From Pseudocercospora fijiensis CIRAD86 (Eukaryota > Ascomycota > Dothideomycetes > Mycosphaerellales > Mycosphaerellaceae): DNA of 64,000 nt. The notes under the pieces were generated by a model. It had not been told where the DNA came from and did not search any database. It saw only the letters and a program-made list of their open reading frames with translations. A program made the translations under genes and the position numbers. Positions 20,368 to 31,834 of this stretch are shown here, piece after piece (the stretch's first letter is position 1; each line of letters opens with the position of its first letter). Location: positions 136,886 through 200,885 of the forward strand of contig NW_006921536.1 of NCBI RefSeq assembly GCF_000340215.1, read 5' to 3'.

Positions 20368-21379
20368 TCAGGAATATATAGCGAAAATTCGAAACTCGAT
20401 GCTCTCCCTCAACGAATGTTTTGCGGAAGAGGCTGAGTTCTCGAAAGCGCAGTGAGCAACTACGATCGTTAGCGCATGAGAATATCCATCAGAAATTGTG
20501 CTCGGCTTTACCGGGTACACTCGAAGCACTGTCAGCGATGTTGAAAAGCCACATCTCCGAGGGCTTTTGGTCGGATATGTAGCACCATCTCTGGCCTTTG
20601 CTGTAGTGTACTGTGTAGCCTTCAAGAAAGCCTGTTGGAAATACCGCATCAATCTCCTGGAGGTCCTCCGAAGGATTCAATGTACTCGCATCGCAAAGTG
20701 CAAGAGGCCAGTCGCGAACAGGCCCTTTGAGGGGCTTCCAAACGCTCCGACCTTGTTAGCGAAGGCCCACGAAAGGCTTTGTGATGACCTACTTGACAGC
20801 TTGGACGCGAACTTTGGGTGACAGCAAAGTGCCCGAGATCTCTTCGATAAGAGAACGCACTTGGTCGATGGTATAATCTGTCTTTTCGTGAGCGGTAGTG
20901 ATAGGTTGATCTCCCTCACGTACCAACATGAGCCTTCGGAATTGGCTGTTCATACCGCAAATTTGTTCCAGCCGCCGGGAAGTTCGGATGTCTTGAACGA
21001 ATCTGCACAGGTTAGAACAGTGCGATGGTTTGGGGGAGTGCATGCCTACAATAGTCTCGTGAAAATACACGCCGCTTGCTCCGAGGGATTTCAGAAGCAC
21101 CTCCCGCAGTTCCACGGCAAAGATGCTTTGCACCTTTTCTTGATCGAAGAAATCCTCGTACTCAAGTTTACTCTCCAGATCCAGAATTTGGAATCCTTCG
21201 CGACCAAGGCTCAGGGAGTCCTTTCGTGGCCGAATATCGTGTATCGTTACATCTATGTCTTCATGGTCCACATTGGTTTTCTGTGTTCCAGGCGGTGGAA
21301 GATATGAAAGATTGAAGGCCTTCTCATGGGACCATTTCGGATCCCGCTTGCAGAATTTAATGGTCGAATGTACGTCCAT
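20368..21379 (-). CDS. CmcJ/NvfI-like non-heme iron oxygenase
   Basis: This is a five-exon gene of the fungal family related to the cephamycin protein CmcJ and to 2-oxoglutarate/Fe(II) enzymes of secondary metabolism. Exon 1 (21050-21379) holds the N-terminal blocks LSYLPPPGTQKTNVDHEDID, VTIHDIR and GREGFQ. Exon 2 is 20924-21002 (RSRHPNFPAAG); exon 3 starts at 20877. The second intron splits the codon for Asp in the H-V-D motif, a plausible iron-binding HxD. The later blocks are VWKPLKGPVRDWPLALCDAS, EGYTVHYSKGQRWCYISDQ and the end exon (20368-20459) HCAFENSASS...RESIEFR. The third junction, near 20,745-20,790, could not be fixed. Followed upstream on the same strand by GGT and a GS-like gene, it may act on a gamma-glutamyl or amine product; that is inference. 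Confidence 0.75.
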
Positions 21380-21642
21380 CTTCGAAGCAGATGTCGAGTG
21401 CTCAGCTTGGGAGGCGGAAAAGGCGAAGTATATATGTCTTTTATGCTGAGCTGCGCAAGCGGCGGGCTTGCGAAGCGGGGTACGTACTTACGCCTGTGTA
21501 TTGGCATATGTTACCTTCACAAATCTGGCTGCTGCTCTGGTTAAGAATATTCGTCATCCCAAGTGCCACGTTTGCAAAGTGATTGTTGGTGAGTGGGGCA
21601 TATCACAGTAGACCTAGCAGCTATACTCATTTACAGGATATG

Positions 21643-23696
21643 CTATATTGCGTACCCACCCGCATCGTCCATTCGTGGCTCTGCGACCGCTTGAAATGTG
21701 CCATTGGGTTGTCTTCTTACGGTCTGCACATACGTGAGGCCTTGAACCCAGGTTACGTTCAAGCCTCTGTCACGTAAGAATGCCACAGTGTGGTTGTCGA
21801 AGGTATACTCGAACAGGACCTAAAGACCCCGTTAATTGCTATGCATGTAACGCCATATTCTGTCCTTACCTCATTCGGCATCAGCTGATCATGAAACCTA
21901 GGAGCTGCGGCGGCTGCATCTATGCTCATGTTGAGTTCGAGATTGTGCCAGAGACTCTGAATAGTGGACGTGATGATCTTGGAGCCACCAGCAGCTCCAG
22001 TCAGGAGGAATATGTGGCCATCGGAAAGAACCTCAGCGATGGCAGGTGACATGGACGAGAGAGGTCGTTTTCCAGGTGCAATAAAGTTGGCATCTGACGG
22101 CAGATAGCTGTACTCGTTCGAAACATTTGGCATTGAGAAGTCGTTCATCTCGTTGTTGAGTATGAGGCCTGTCTCAGGCACCATGACATGCGATCCAAAG
22201 CCCAGATTCAAAGAAGTTGTCATGGACACAGCCATCCCGTGCTTGTCAGCCGATGAAACGTGAGACGTTCCATGACTAGGAGATTTATCAGCTCACAGCA
22301 GACATGCACACTGAAAGAGACTCACGACTCGGGAGACGTCATATTGTCGGGATTGTATGCCGACAATGGCAATGTATGCGTGTCAGAAATACGACTTCTG
22401 ATATCAGTAGCAGTGGAAGTAGAAATCATGTAATCCTCGAATTGATCCATGTGAGCTACGAACGAAGGATCTCCAAGCTTCATTCTCTGTGACAGTCAGC
22501 TAAAAATTCAAGGAGCAACGAATTGGAATGTCGTACCTGTCCGAATGCAAATCGCATAGCTTGGTCCAGCCTGTAAGTACTAAGATGGATTTCAGAAGGT
22601 TCGTGTATGGATTCATAGCCTCCCACGATGTTCAAAGTACTCAGGACCACGGATCCACCGGCAGGCGCACCGCAGCTGACTATTTTGAAATCCTTGTATT
22701 TGATCGCAAGAGCTTTTCGTGAGATTACGGAGTAGGCGAGCAGGTCTTGCAAGGTCATGGTTCCGTTGGCTTTTCGAATGGCTCGTATGGTTGCGTTTGC
22801 AAAAGGCCCCCTATAAAATGCATCGGGCCCTTGATGCGCGATGGCTTCGAGGAAATCTGCATAACGTTTCCGGGTCATCATATCGCCCTTGACCAGATTC
22901 GTGCCATTCGGAGCAAAGTCGATGGCCCAAGTGTCATCGGTGAGGAGAAAGCTGTTTGGGCCTTCTTCTTCAATAGCAGACGCCAATTCGGCACTCACGC
23001 GGAACCCTTGCCTTGCGACATGGATAGATGGCCTTATAAGCGACGACCATGATCGAGACGCATAATGCCGATGCATATATTCGAGGCCTCGTAACTGTCC
23101 CGGGACGCCGCTTCGACAGAATTAGTGGTCTCTCGTCAGCTGATCTCGTGAACTTTACCTGGCGAGTCCTCCGTGAATCGAAGCGTTGATATTATTGTGG
23201 TACATGTCGCGAGATGCAGATGCGGGCGCAGTCTCTCGAAAGTCAACAAAGTCGTAGGAGCCATCTGTTCCTCTGACCAGAGCATACCCCCCACCTCCCA
23301 GTCCAGTCCATTGCATGCCTGAATGGAAATCAGCTTGCCATTTTCCGTCATGTTCGAACGAGATGATACCAATTACGGAAAGACAGAACTCTGCGGCAAT
23401 GGCCTATTCGAGTCAGCCTTCAAGAACGCTGCAATATGTATGAGGCATTTGCCTACTGCATCAACTGCATTGCCGCCCTCATGGAGGACGTTTATGCCGA
23501 TGCGGCTGCAAGGAGCGGCGTTTGAAGCCACGGCGCCAATATGATCTTTCACCGGCAGCTGCTTTGCCTGTGCAAGCGGGTGCAGTAAGAAAGGGCCTCG
23601 ACTGACCAGGAGGACAGCAAGTAAGGCAGCCAAAGCGACTGTGCAAAGCAGAACACGCTCCATACCATAAGTCCAGTGCAGGCAGGCCGCGCGCAT
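21643..23696 (-). CDS. gamma-glutamyltransferase (gamma-glutamyl transpeptidase)
   Basis: GGT cleaves the gamma-glutamyl bond of glutathione and similar compounds or transfers the group to amines. The protein starts with a membrane anchor (LLCTVALAALLAVLLVS), placing it at the cell surface or vacuole. Exons joined by short introns give GAVASNAAPCSRIGINVLHE-GGNAVDA, GLGGGGYALVRG, the long middle part (IHVARQGFRVSAELASAIEE, GDMMTRKRYADFL), SCGAPAGGSVVLSTLNI, then HGTSHVSSADKHGMAVSMT. The Thr in GTSH is the expected autocleavage nucleophile. SMSPAI and LLTGAAGGSKI are small-subunit substrate loops. The last exon ends AEPRMDDAGGYAI. I start at the Met at 23696 because it immediately precedes the anchor; Met at 23663 is also possible. 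The gene appears intact. Confidence 0.88.
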
Positions 23697-24057
23697 ACTC
23701 GAAGCCAAGTAGCGAATGGTGGTTGATGCAAGAGGGTGTGCATTCTTCTCGGCCCTGCGGTCAAGACGAGCTCGTGATGAATCAGCGGTCGCAGATTTTC
23801 GAGCTTGGCGCACGAGCACGGAAGGGGAGAGATGAACGTGGCAGTGGCAGTGGCAGTGGCAGTGCGTCAAGATCCATATCTCCCAAGCAACAGCGAAGCG
23901 ACCAACGCTGCAAGCAAGCTTGAAGTGCTGTGTAACTACACTACTGCTACTTTGCAGCATCCCCGCAAATCCTGCGGCTGCTTCGGGATGGGCCGGGGCG
24001 CACGGCGACTGCCAGAAGTTACTTAAAGCTTGTTGTCGCGAGTGTCAAATGTCGAAG
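23697..24057. other. intergenic between GGT and GS-like gene
   Basis: No gene is seen. A run of GTGGCA repeats (AGTGGCAGTGGCAGTGGCAG near 23,838-23,862) lies in the probable GGT promoter or leader. Confidence 0.5.
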
Positions 24058-25446
24058 TCAATACACGTCTAGGAATGTTTTCACACGACCGTGCTCACCC
24101 AACTCCCGAAATGTCTTCTCTTCCATCGCCTTGACTCTTTGATGCAGGTCGAGCAGTCGAGGACTTATGACAGTTTCGAAACCCATGGTGTCCATGTTGA
24201 ATAGCGTGGCTGCCTCAGCCTGGCTTGCAGGAAGCATCTCGGTGATGCCCAAGCTTTTCCTCGTCTCGTCTGTATAGCGAAAGTGGTAGTTAGTACTGTC
24301 CAGCCATTGCAGCGGCTCTTGGCGCTGGATACCAAGTATGCCGGCTCCAATGTAAGTTGCGAGCACCAGGAAAATATTGGCTGTACAGTCTATAGCGCGG
24401 AACTCCCAGTGGTTGCTATTGATGCGACGAACTGGAGCATCTCTGTTCTCAGTGCCCCAACATACCCATTGTCCTAAGGTCATCAGATGAAGTCGCGAGT
24501 AGCTTTCCTCTGTTGGCATCGCGTAAGCACACAGTCGTGAAAGTCGCCCAAGAACACCTGCAAGAAAATGTTGAACCTTGCCTTCCTGAGCCGTTGCATC
24601 GTCTTCCGTTGACGTGGATTCAAATGACATGTGAACATGCAGACCGCAAGTATCAGCCTCTTCAAAAGGCCGAGGCAAAAAGATAGCCTTCATGCCGTGT
24701 GCTTCGGCGACGTTGGCAACGATCTCTTTCGCACGAACATATGAGTCTGCAGCCTTGACGACTTCCATCGGACCAAGGGCAATCTCAAATTGTTGAGGGC
24801 CTGACTCTGCGTGATAGTGCTCAATCGCTATCCCACACCGTTCGAGTTGTTGAGCACTTTCGCAAAGCACTGCCTCATTCTTCCCTCGAATGCTACAAGC
24901 CACGCTGTTGCGATTGTACAATGGTGCCGAAGTCAAATGCGGCATCTCGTCGTGGTGTGGTTGCGGCACCAGGTAGAACTCGATCTCAATCCCTACTAAC
25001 ATACTCAAACAATGGTCCTCCCTGATGCGCTTCACCAGACCTGACAGTGAGTACCGAGGGCATCGATCGAATATACTGCCATCGACGTCACCATATGCGT
25101 TGTTCTCTTCTGAGATATTGCAGAGCACGGACGCATGCCCTTCTCGAAGACGGCAAAGTGAGCTCCAGTCCGGATACAGAGCAGTCCGACTTCCTGGCAT
25201 ACAATTATCGGGCAGATCTAAGCAGCTCATGAAACCTAGGATACCATATGCTGTACCTGTGGTAGGCTGCCCAGCTGCTGCGAGTGTTTGACATCGGGAT
25301 TTTGGGACGACACGCGCCAGCAACCTTCCTGACATGTCAACCCAGTGGAAGTGCACCATCGATATGTCCTTTTCGCGTTGGAAAAAGTCGGTCAAATCTG
25401 CGGGAGCTCCAGCTTCAGGCTGGCATGCCAGTTGTGAATTGTTCAT
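24058..25446 (-). CDS. glutamine synthetase-like (type I/FluG-type) ligase
   Basis: A single-exon protein of 462 residues has the glutamine synthetase beta-grasp and catalytic domains. Visible motifs are VHFHWVDMSGRLLARVVP (N-terminal), GIEIEFYLVP, ESGPQQFEIALGP, LPRPFEEADTCGLHVHMSFE (the G-x-HxH-x-S block), and APVRRINSNHWEFRAID. These are metal, ATP and glutamate site segments. Such type I-like fungal enzymes usually do not make bulk glutamine (that is the type II enzyme) and may join glutamate to amines. An in-frame upstream reading exists but the ATG at 25446 fits the family start and has a normal leader. It lies upstream of GGT on the same strand, which would make and break the same kind of bond. 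Confidence 0.82.
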   Translation of the reverse strand: MNNSQLACQPEAGAPADLTDFFQREKDISMVHFHWVDMSGRLLARVVPKSRCQTLAAAGQPTTGTAYGILGFMSCLDLPDNCMPGSRTALYPDWSSLCRLREGHASVLCNISEENNAYGDVDGSIFDRCPRYSLSGLVKRIREDHCLSMLVGIEIEFYLVPQPHHDEMPHLTSAPLYNRNSVACSIRGKNEAVLCESAQQLERCGIAIEHYHAESGPQQFEIALGPMEVVKAADSYVRAKEIVANVAEAHGMKAIFLPRPFEEADTCGLHVHMSFESTSTEDDATAQEGKVQHFLAGVLGRLSRLCAYAMPTEESYSRLHLMTLGQWVCWGTENRDAPVRRINSNHWEFRAIDCTANIFLVLATYIGAGILGIQRQEPLQWLDSTNYHFRYTDETRKSLGITEMLPASQAEAATLFNMDTMGFETVISPRLLDLHQRVKAMEEKTFRELGEHGRVKTFLDVY

Positions 25447-25987
25447 GGTCGAGCGTTGCACTTGAAGTTTCTCAGGGTAGACTATAAGGTGTAGGATCAG
25501 TTTGAAATGCGTTCGTTTACAATGGGATGGGATGGCGTCGACAGAACAAATGGCCAAAGCGACGGAGAGATTTGCACACGCGGCTTGTTCCAGGCTTGGC
25601 AAGCAGGGGTTTTCACGCTACTGCACTCAAGGCAACTTGAAGGCAACTTGGAATCTGCACGATGACTTACACTTACACCCTCACATCAACTTCGCAGCGC
25701 CCAGCCACCGCCTGCGAACCAGAATGGACAACACATACTCCACCTGATACCTCTGACGTTCCATACCGCCGAGGGCCTTGCTATCACCATCTTCTACACA
25801 CGAGGCTGAGCTCTATCGCATCGCATCGCACCATGGGCGGCCTCTACTTGCGCCAGGCGGTGCTGAGCATGACTGACATGGTGGCCTGTCGCATGTGTCG
25901 CACTCCAGGCGAGCTTTGATCGGAGCGCAAGGTCTGTACCGATATTTATTGTGCTCTGTGCCGTGCACTTTTCCCCGCGCTTGTGTC
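25447..25987. promoter_or_regulatory. divergent intergenic region
   Basis: This separates the GS-like gene (minus) from the membrane protein gene (plus) and must hold both promoters. No clear operator or TATA box stands out. A Kozak-like context surrounds neither of the small internal ATGs. Confidence 0.45.
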
Positions 25988-28528
25988 ATGTTGCTCACAA
26001 TGCTACACCAGCGTACGGCTGTCGCGCACCTTGCGCTTGTGCCTCTTTTTGCCTGTCTTGCGCATTCTTCCCTCAACGTTTCCTCACTTGGCCAGCTCTG
26101 GAAGGGGGAATTGGCGCCATTTCAAGGTCGAAGTTACACGCCCGACAACACTACTGGCAATCTGAATTTTGGTGCCTGCTGCTTGGTCGCTATCAACGAG
26201 TCACTTCGCATTGTCAACAATACCGTGGAATACGTCCCAGGACAAACTGCCCTTCGAGGTGATATCAACGTGCTCATTGATTCACCTTGTCCATGCACAG
26301 CCGGGTACAATGGCTCCGCTGGAGGGCCTCCGCAAGTTTGGACAACTTACGACTGGTGTCTGGGTCATTGCGGGAGCTCGTGGCATATCAACGACGGGCA
26401 AGGTGTCAATAACTGGCTTCAGCCCCTGCTGGCGTTCATAGTACCATCTGTCATCTTTGTCCTAAACATCGGCCGCCGACGACGAGTCCATGTCCCTGGT
26501 TGGCTCTTCCCAAAGCGATTCAGCACTTGGTCTGGCATGTTGAGCGCGCTATATCAAATTCCGACTGCAGCTTTCGTGGCGATCGTTGACCTCGTCATTT
26601 GGCTCATGGTGGTATTCTGCCTTGCGGGGCCGATGATTGTTGCATGCGTTTTCGAAGCTGTGATTGATCTTCGGATACTGGACATACTTTTGAAGCTACC
26701 CCCACGAGGCGTTGCTTTAAGATCGCTCAGTGCTCAACAACAAGCACACATACTCTTCTGTGTGCTGCTAGGCAACTTGGATGTTACTCCAGCTTGGGAT
26801 CACGCGACTCAGCGCGTGGCGAGACTTTCTCCACCTAAAATTCCAAATTCGCAAGGCTTGCAGGCACATCAATCTCCAGCAACGGGGCTCTTGGCCCCAG
26901 CGTCCGGCCCAGCGTCCTCTCAACACGAACTCTCAGCTCCAAGTACAGGCGCAAATGGGAGCCGCTCTCGAAGCTCTCGAAGCTCATCATCTGGTCATTC
27001 CGCGAATCTGAAGAACCACACAGCTTCCAATGACGACTTTGAGCATCACATTGAGCGCGTCAAGATTGAACTGGAGTGCATGCTGGAGTCGCAACCAAGT
27101 TTTGGATCCAACGTTGGCGCGGCTGTTCTTTTCTACACAGGCTCATTTGTTTACGCTGTTGCTGATCTCATCACGCATTCGGCGGATAAGTATGTTGCAA
27201 TCATATGCAATGGGCACATCACTAACCACTCGATTTAGTCAACCCTCCCACGGCTTAGCTTTTGGCATCTTTTCAATGACAATACCCCATGTCGCGATTG
27301 CTTCTAGTTTGTTGTTGGCTGGGAAAGAAACCAAGGTGTGGGAGGCTATCACTTATGGCCCAGAGCGTCCGGACAGTATACAGCATATACAGCACCAGAA
27401 AGGCATCGCTGGCTCCAACGGCTCCAAAGGCAAAGGTGGAATGGCTGCCCTGCGTCTACCAGTCCTCGCTACGAGAATGTCTACGTCGGGGCCGTATATG
27501 TCTGTGTACACGCAAGTTTGGCCCTGGGAGCGAGGATCAAGCAAAGCTCGCTGGATTCATCGTGTCGTCGAGGAATACCCTGATCTTGTTGGACTTGAGC
27601 GGGACATACTGGATATTGGCTGGCTCGGATGGACTTTTCAGGTTCTATGTCCCGCCATTTTTCTGATCCTCTTCCCGAGCTTCTTTGGTATGATGATTAG
27701 GTAGGTGGTACTGCGACTTCACAAGCAGCGAATGTCGTCCTGACGAAATATCAGTTATGTGACGCCGGTGACGGGATTGAGCTGCCGCTCTACGACAACC
27801 TTGGTATATGCTATGTCGCAGACGTTCCTCATGATACTCTGGCTGTTCAGCTGGTTTTTTTGGGAGAGAAATTCGAGGGATACAAGGGCGCACACTTTGC
27901 AAAAGACCCGTCCCATCAATTTAGTCCTGGTGCTGTGGTATTTCTTTCTTGTACTGGGCGTAGTGATGTCATTTTTCACTTCTGTCATGGGCACAGGTGG
28001 GCGGAGTCCATCGTATTCTCCTGTCTTATGCTGACACTGCCTAGTCTTCTTCCTCATGGGCCTATACCAGAACTGTCTATGTCTCTTTCCGGTAGGCTAC
28101 ACTGACCTGTGCGTTGTGCTTGGCTCATGCTTCTGCAGATACGATACTGGATGAACATACATGACGAAAATGTCCAGATCTTCATGGGGGGTAACAGCGC
28201 CGAGTCGGTCCATAATGCCCGCACATTTTGGCTTCCTGGAGGCTTGACTGCAGCAATCTTACTGATATTCATGAGCTATGTTGGATGGTGGTACCAAAGA
28301 GTTCTTCGGGAGCGTTTTCGGGAGGTTGTCGCCAAAATTCAAGATCCCCCGGTCCGCAAAAGTAGCACGAAAGCTCCAAGTCAAAGCTCCAACAATACCA
28401 CAGCCACAACGCCTGCTGCTCCGCAAAGCCCAGTCCCATCGGCTGCGCTTGCTGTCCCGGAGCAGACGGCCCAAGCTGTAAGCCGGCCAACAGGTGGAAC
28501 AGAAGCACAGTCTTCCCTTTCGGATTAG
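25988..28528 (+). CDS. polytopic membrane protein, fungal, unknown function
   Basis: The protein opens with a signal peptide (HLALVPLFACLAHSSL) and an extracellular part with paired cysteines (NFGACCLVAI, DSPCPCTAGYNG, DWCLGHCGSSWH). Hydrophobic segments follow (WLQPLLAFIVPSVIFVLNI, LVIWLMVVFCLAGPMIVACV). A Ser-rich cytosolic loop separates them from a second hydrophobic half (FGIFSMTIPHVAIASSLLLA, VLCPAIFLILFPSFFGMM, LMILWLFSWFFWE, LVLVLWYFFLVLGVVMSFF, AAILLIFMSYVGWWYQRVL). It ends in a Ser/Thr/Pro tail. At least four introns are needed, near 27,200, 27,700, 28,000 and 28,090. It resembles large fungal membrane proteins of unknown role found next to other ORFs; no transporter motif is seen. 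Met 25988 is chosen since it precedes the signal peptide. Confidence 0.7.
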
Positions 28529-28979
28529 CAGACTTGCAAGTAAAGTTGTGCCTAAGCATATACAGAAATGGCGCTGGTGCACGTTCAAGGCAAATTAGTC
28601 TTTAATGTACTGAGCTTCAAGGCACCATGAGAGCATGCAAGGTCAGCGAAGGCGGAGTTGCTGCATATGATAGAGACTGTAGTCTTGTGATCCATGTCCT
28701 AATGAATGTCCACCGAAAGTCCGAGCAACGTCCACTGATAGAACTATTCTAGCGACATGATAGTGTAGCTTCTCTTCGTATAAAAAGTGCACTGCGAACG
28801 ACTTCGCAAGCGCAGCCTTGGCAAATTCCGTCCCAGCCTTACCAGATTACGTCAGTGGCTGACCACGATTCAATTCAATGCATGCAATGTCTCTTCGTCC
28901 TCTACAACTACGAGTACCTAGTTGATGCTCATACATCGTCGCAAGATATTCGTGATCTCGACACACTTAATAATACGCC
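28529..28979. other. intergenic, no gene seen
   Basis: It contains the 3' end of the membrane protein gene and the promoter of the RUS1-like gene, with a TATAAAAAG box at 28,780-28,788. Confidence 0.5.
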
Positions 28980-30630
28980 ATGGCAGAAATCCAATTCCGA
29001 GTCCGAGAAGTTGACGAGGCAGGAACACTCACCGCAACCTACATACACTCTATCGGAAAAAAAGGATCCCCAAGCCGAGTAGATGCGATCGTAAGTACAG
29101 CATCATCACCAGGAATTACATCAAAGCTTAAACTACCTCCTCAGTTCCCTCCGACATCCAATACTTTACTTCAAAGATTCATCGCCCTTTTTCTGCCTTC
29201 GGGCTACCCACACAGTGTGACAGAGGATTACAAAGAGTGTGTTGAAATAGAGTCGGATGCATCTGGCTTATATGGGACACTGTTGACGTTTCTGACAGAT
29301 ATCAGATCTATGTGAGTGTCCACCGTGGGCTAAGAAGGATCTTGTCCAGAGCCTGATGGCGCGAAGGATTCTATACAGGCATTCGTCAGTAGCATTGCCG
29401 GGCTATTGTCCTCTCGCGCCGTGCTTTTAAGCGTGGGCGTCGGCGATTCTTCAGCATCGCCTACTTCGGCTTTGCTCCTGTCCATGCTCCAGCAATCCTT
29501 GAGCCGTATTGCGAAGGTCGCATTTGCCTACCGCCTCGGAAAAGCCATCGAGCCAGAATGTAAGTAGGTGCAAATTCCTAATAATAATAATAAGTTGCCG
29601 CTGACTAGTATTTGCTAAAATCGCACACACGATCGCAGGTAAAATGTACCGATTCTGTGCAGACCTCTTGCACGATTCATCTTTTGTTCTCAACTGCCTT
29701 TCTCCCATGCTCCCGAAAGCATTTCGGCCGCCAATCTTAGCTTTGAGTAGCATCTGCTTCGCTGTCTGCGACGTCGTCGCAAGCTCGACGAAAGCAAGCC
29801 TGAGCGCGCACTTCGCGAAGTGGGAGAACCTGGGAGAGCTCAACGCCAAAGACAGCAGTCAAGAAACCATAATATCACTACTGGGAATGCTGACCGGCAG
29901 TCTCCTCGTGAATTGGATCTCTGGACATTGGGCGACTTGGACAGCGCTGATTCTCATGTTGTCTGTACATCTTGAAGCCAATCGACGGGCAGTCAGAGCC
30001 ATTGTAATGCAGACCCTCAACCGGCAAAGAGCAACAGTGGTGTATCACCGCTTGTGCGTCGGTCACATTCCAAGGCCTGCGGAGGTCTCTCGGGTAGAAC
30101 GGATCTTTGAGCGCAACGGTGCCGTGAGAGACGCGGAAAATCGGCTGATAGGAGTATGCACGATGAACGAGTCGTTCGGAGGATTCTTAAAGTCGCTCTC
30201 CGATCACGAGTGTACATCAGTGCCATCGCTGAAGGTCGATGGGTATCGAATGTCGAGGTTGATGTCTGCATGCAAGGGCTCTAATTTTCTGATTTGGCCG
30301 AGCCGACGTGGAGGTATAGTCCATGTTTCGATTGTCCTGAGGCAGTCTGCCAACGCCGAGGATCTACTTTCTGCCTGGTGGTCGGCCTTGCATGTTGCGA
30401 AGGCCATGGCGACTCATACCGACAATACTTTCGAGCCAGAGCGGGTCACTGGGCCTGACAAAGTGTCCCACGCCGCAGAGGACGCTGTGTTCGATGCAAT
30501 TACCCAGGCCATTGACGCTAGCAGGACATTGCTGCGCAATAACGCGAAGGCTCTACGCGAGGCCGGCTGGATGTTGGAAACGACTTGTCTCGAGACCACA
30601 CCGCGAAGACGTGTCGATATCAGTCAGTGA
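28980..30630 (+). CDS. RUS1 family (DUF647) protein
   Basis: This is a member of the ROOT UV-B SENSITIVE family, best studied in plants; the molecular role is unclear. The family core is visible: LQRFIALFLPSGYPHSVTED, DYKE, then AGLLSSRAVLLSVGVGDSSA and SPTSALLLSMLQQSLSRI. A second block reads CKMYRFCADLLHDSSFVLNC, PPILALSSICFAVCDVVASS, FAKWENLGELNAKDSSQETI and LLGMLTGSLLVNWIS. The C-terminal ~170 residues are less conserved (LICKGHIPRPAEV-like region). Exon 1 begins at an ATG in good context (28980). Introns lie near 29,231-29,377 (with a possible micro-exon I could not resolve) and 29,560-29,640. No truncation is seen. The neighbouring membrane protein is on the same strand. Confidence 0.85.
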
Positions 30631-30909
30631 GATCAGCTTATTACGGGTTGAAGGCGTGATGGCTGGCAGCCTGATGATGTCGATGACAAGACAATTGGGC
30701 TGGCTGGGGCTGGAAGCAAGATTTGACCAGGGCCCTGGTCAACGGCACGGCCGCACTTGTCACTTCAACGTCGCCTGCTCCCGCTTCTCACATCTTGTTA
30801 ATCCTCAACATCTTTCCATTTCCCGTCTATCATAAACATGGAGAAAGCGTAGCGTATCTGCCTTACACAGCTCACATTGCTGGCGTCGAAGCTTCCGCAA
30901 GTCGCACAG

Positions 30910-31834
30910 CTACAAATATTTCTTGAACCATCCAACACTCTGCTTGGTAACCTGATCGATCGCCGCCTTGCTCTTCTCATCGGCCCAATCACCCCTCAAG
31001 GCGAAACCGTGGATCTGATCTGGGTAGATGATGCACTCAGCGCCGTCCAAAGCCTCGCCCTCTCCCTCACCCTTCTTCTTCGCAGCCATCAGTCTCAGGA
31101 TCTGCCCTTGCTCCGTCTCGCCAAGTAATGAGTCCTTCTCGCCCAGCGCGAGACTAAGCGGTACTGTGACAGGGTCGAAGTCGGCTGGAATGGAGAGGAG
31201 CGACGGATGAGCTGCGAATGCCGCGTCGATACCCTTGCCTGGAGTCCCAGAAAAAGGCTTCTGTGCAGCTAAGATGGCGTATCGACCTCCCCAGCAGAAC
31301 CCGATCGCACCCACTTTCTGAGTCCCTGGAATCTCGCGCACCTTCTGGATGAAGCCTTCGATGATGGGACGAGCCACAGCCTCTCGGTGCTTGATCAAGA
31401 ACGGACCAAGCGTAGCTGCGACGCTTGCGGTTGCAGCCGCTTTCTCCGTTATCGAGCGAGCCTCGCGTTCTGGTAAAGTCGGCTCGATGGTCTTGAGGAA
31501 TGCCTGGTCGATCGCATCGCCTTCGAGGACGTCGGGAATGTAAGCAGTGAATCCATTAGCTGCATACTCGTCCGCCCTGCAGTGATCGTCATCGTCAGCC
31601 AATCTGCACATCCCAAGGCTGCCATCCTTTTCGAGAGACTTACAGCAGCCGGATGTTGTTGAACTTGTAGCCAAAGATGTCGTTAAGGAACACGACGGTC
31701 TTGCTCTTGTCCTTGTTCGCGGGTTCCGCGACGTAAGTTGGCAGTCCACCGATCGTCTCCTCTCGGCCCTGCGGTGTTCCTGAAGCCAAATGGCCGCTCA
31801 TGCAGCACGATCCCATTCCAACGTTGCCAGACAT
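30910..31834 (-). CDS. dienelactone hydrolase family protein
   Basis: This is an alpha/beta hydrolase of the dienelactone hydrolase family, with a Cys-Asp-His triad. Exon 1 starts MSGNVGMGSCCMSGHLASGT and contains VVFLNDIFGYKFNNIRLL. A ~67-bp intron (about 31,576-31,642) follows. Exon 2 has ADEYAANGFTAYIPDVLEGD, GAIGFCWGGRYAILAA (nucleophile Cys), LALGEKDSLL (Asp) and DQIHGFALRGDW (His). Length is near 260 residues, normal for fungal members. It is probably cytosolic; the natural substrate is not shown by the sequence. All catalytic residues are present, so it is probably active. Confidence 0.88.
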
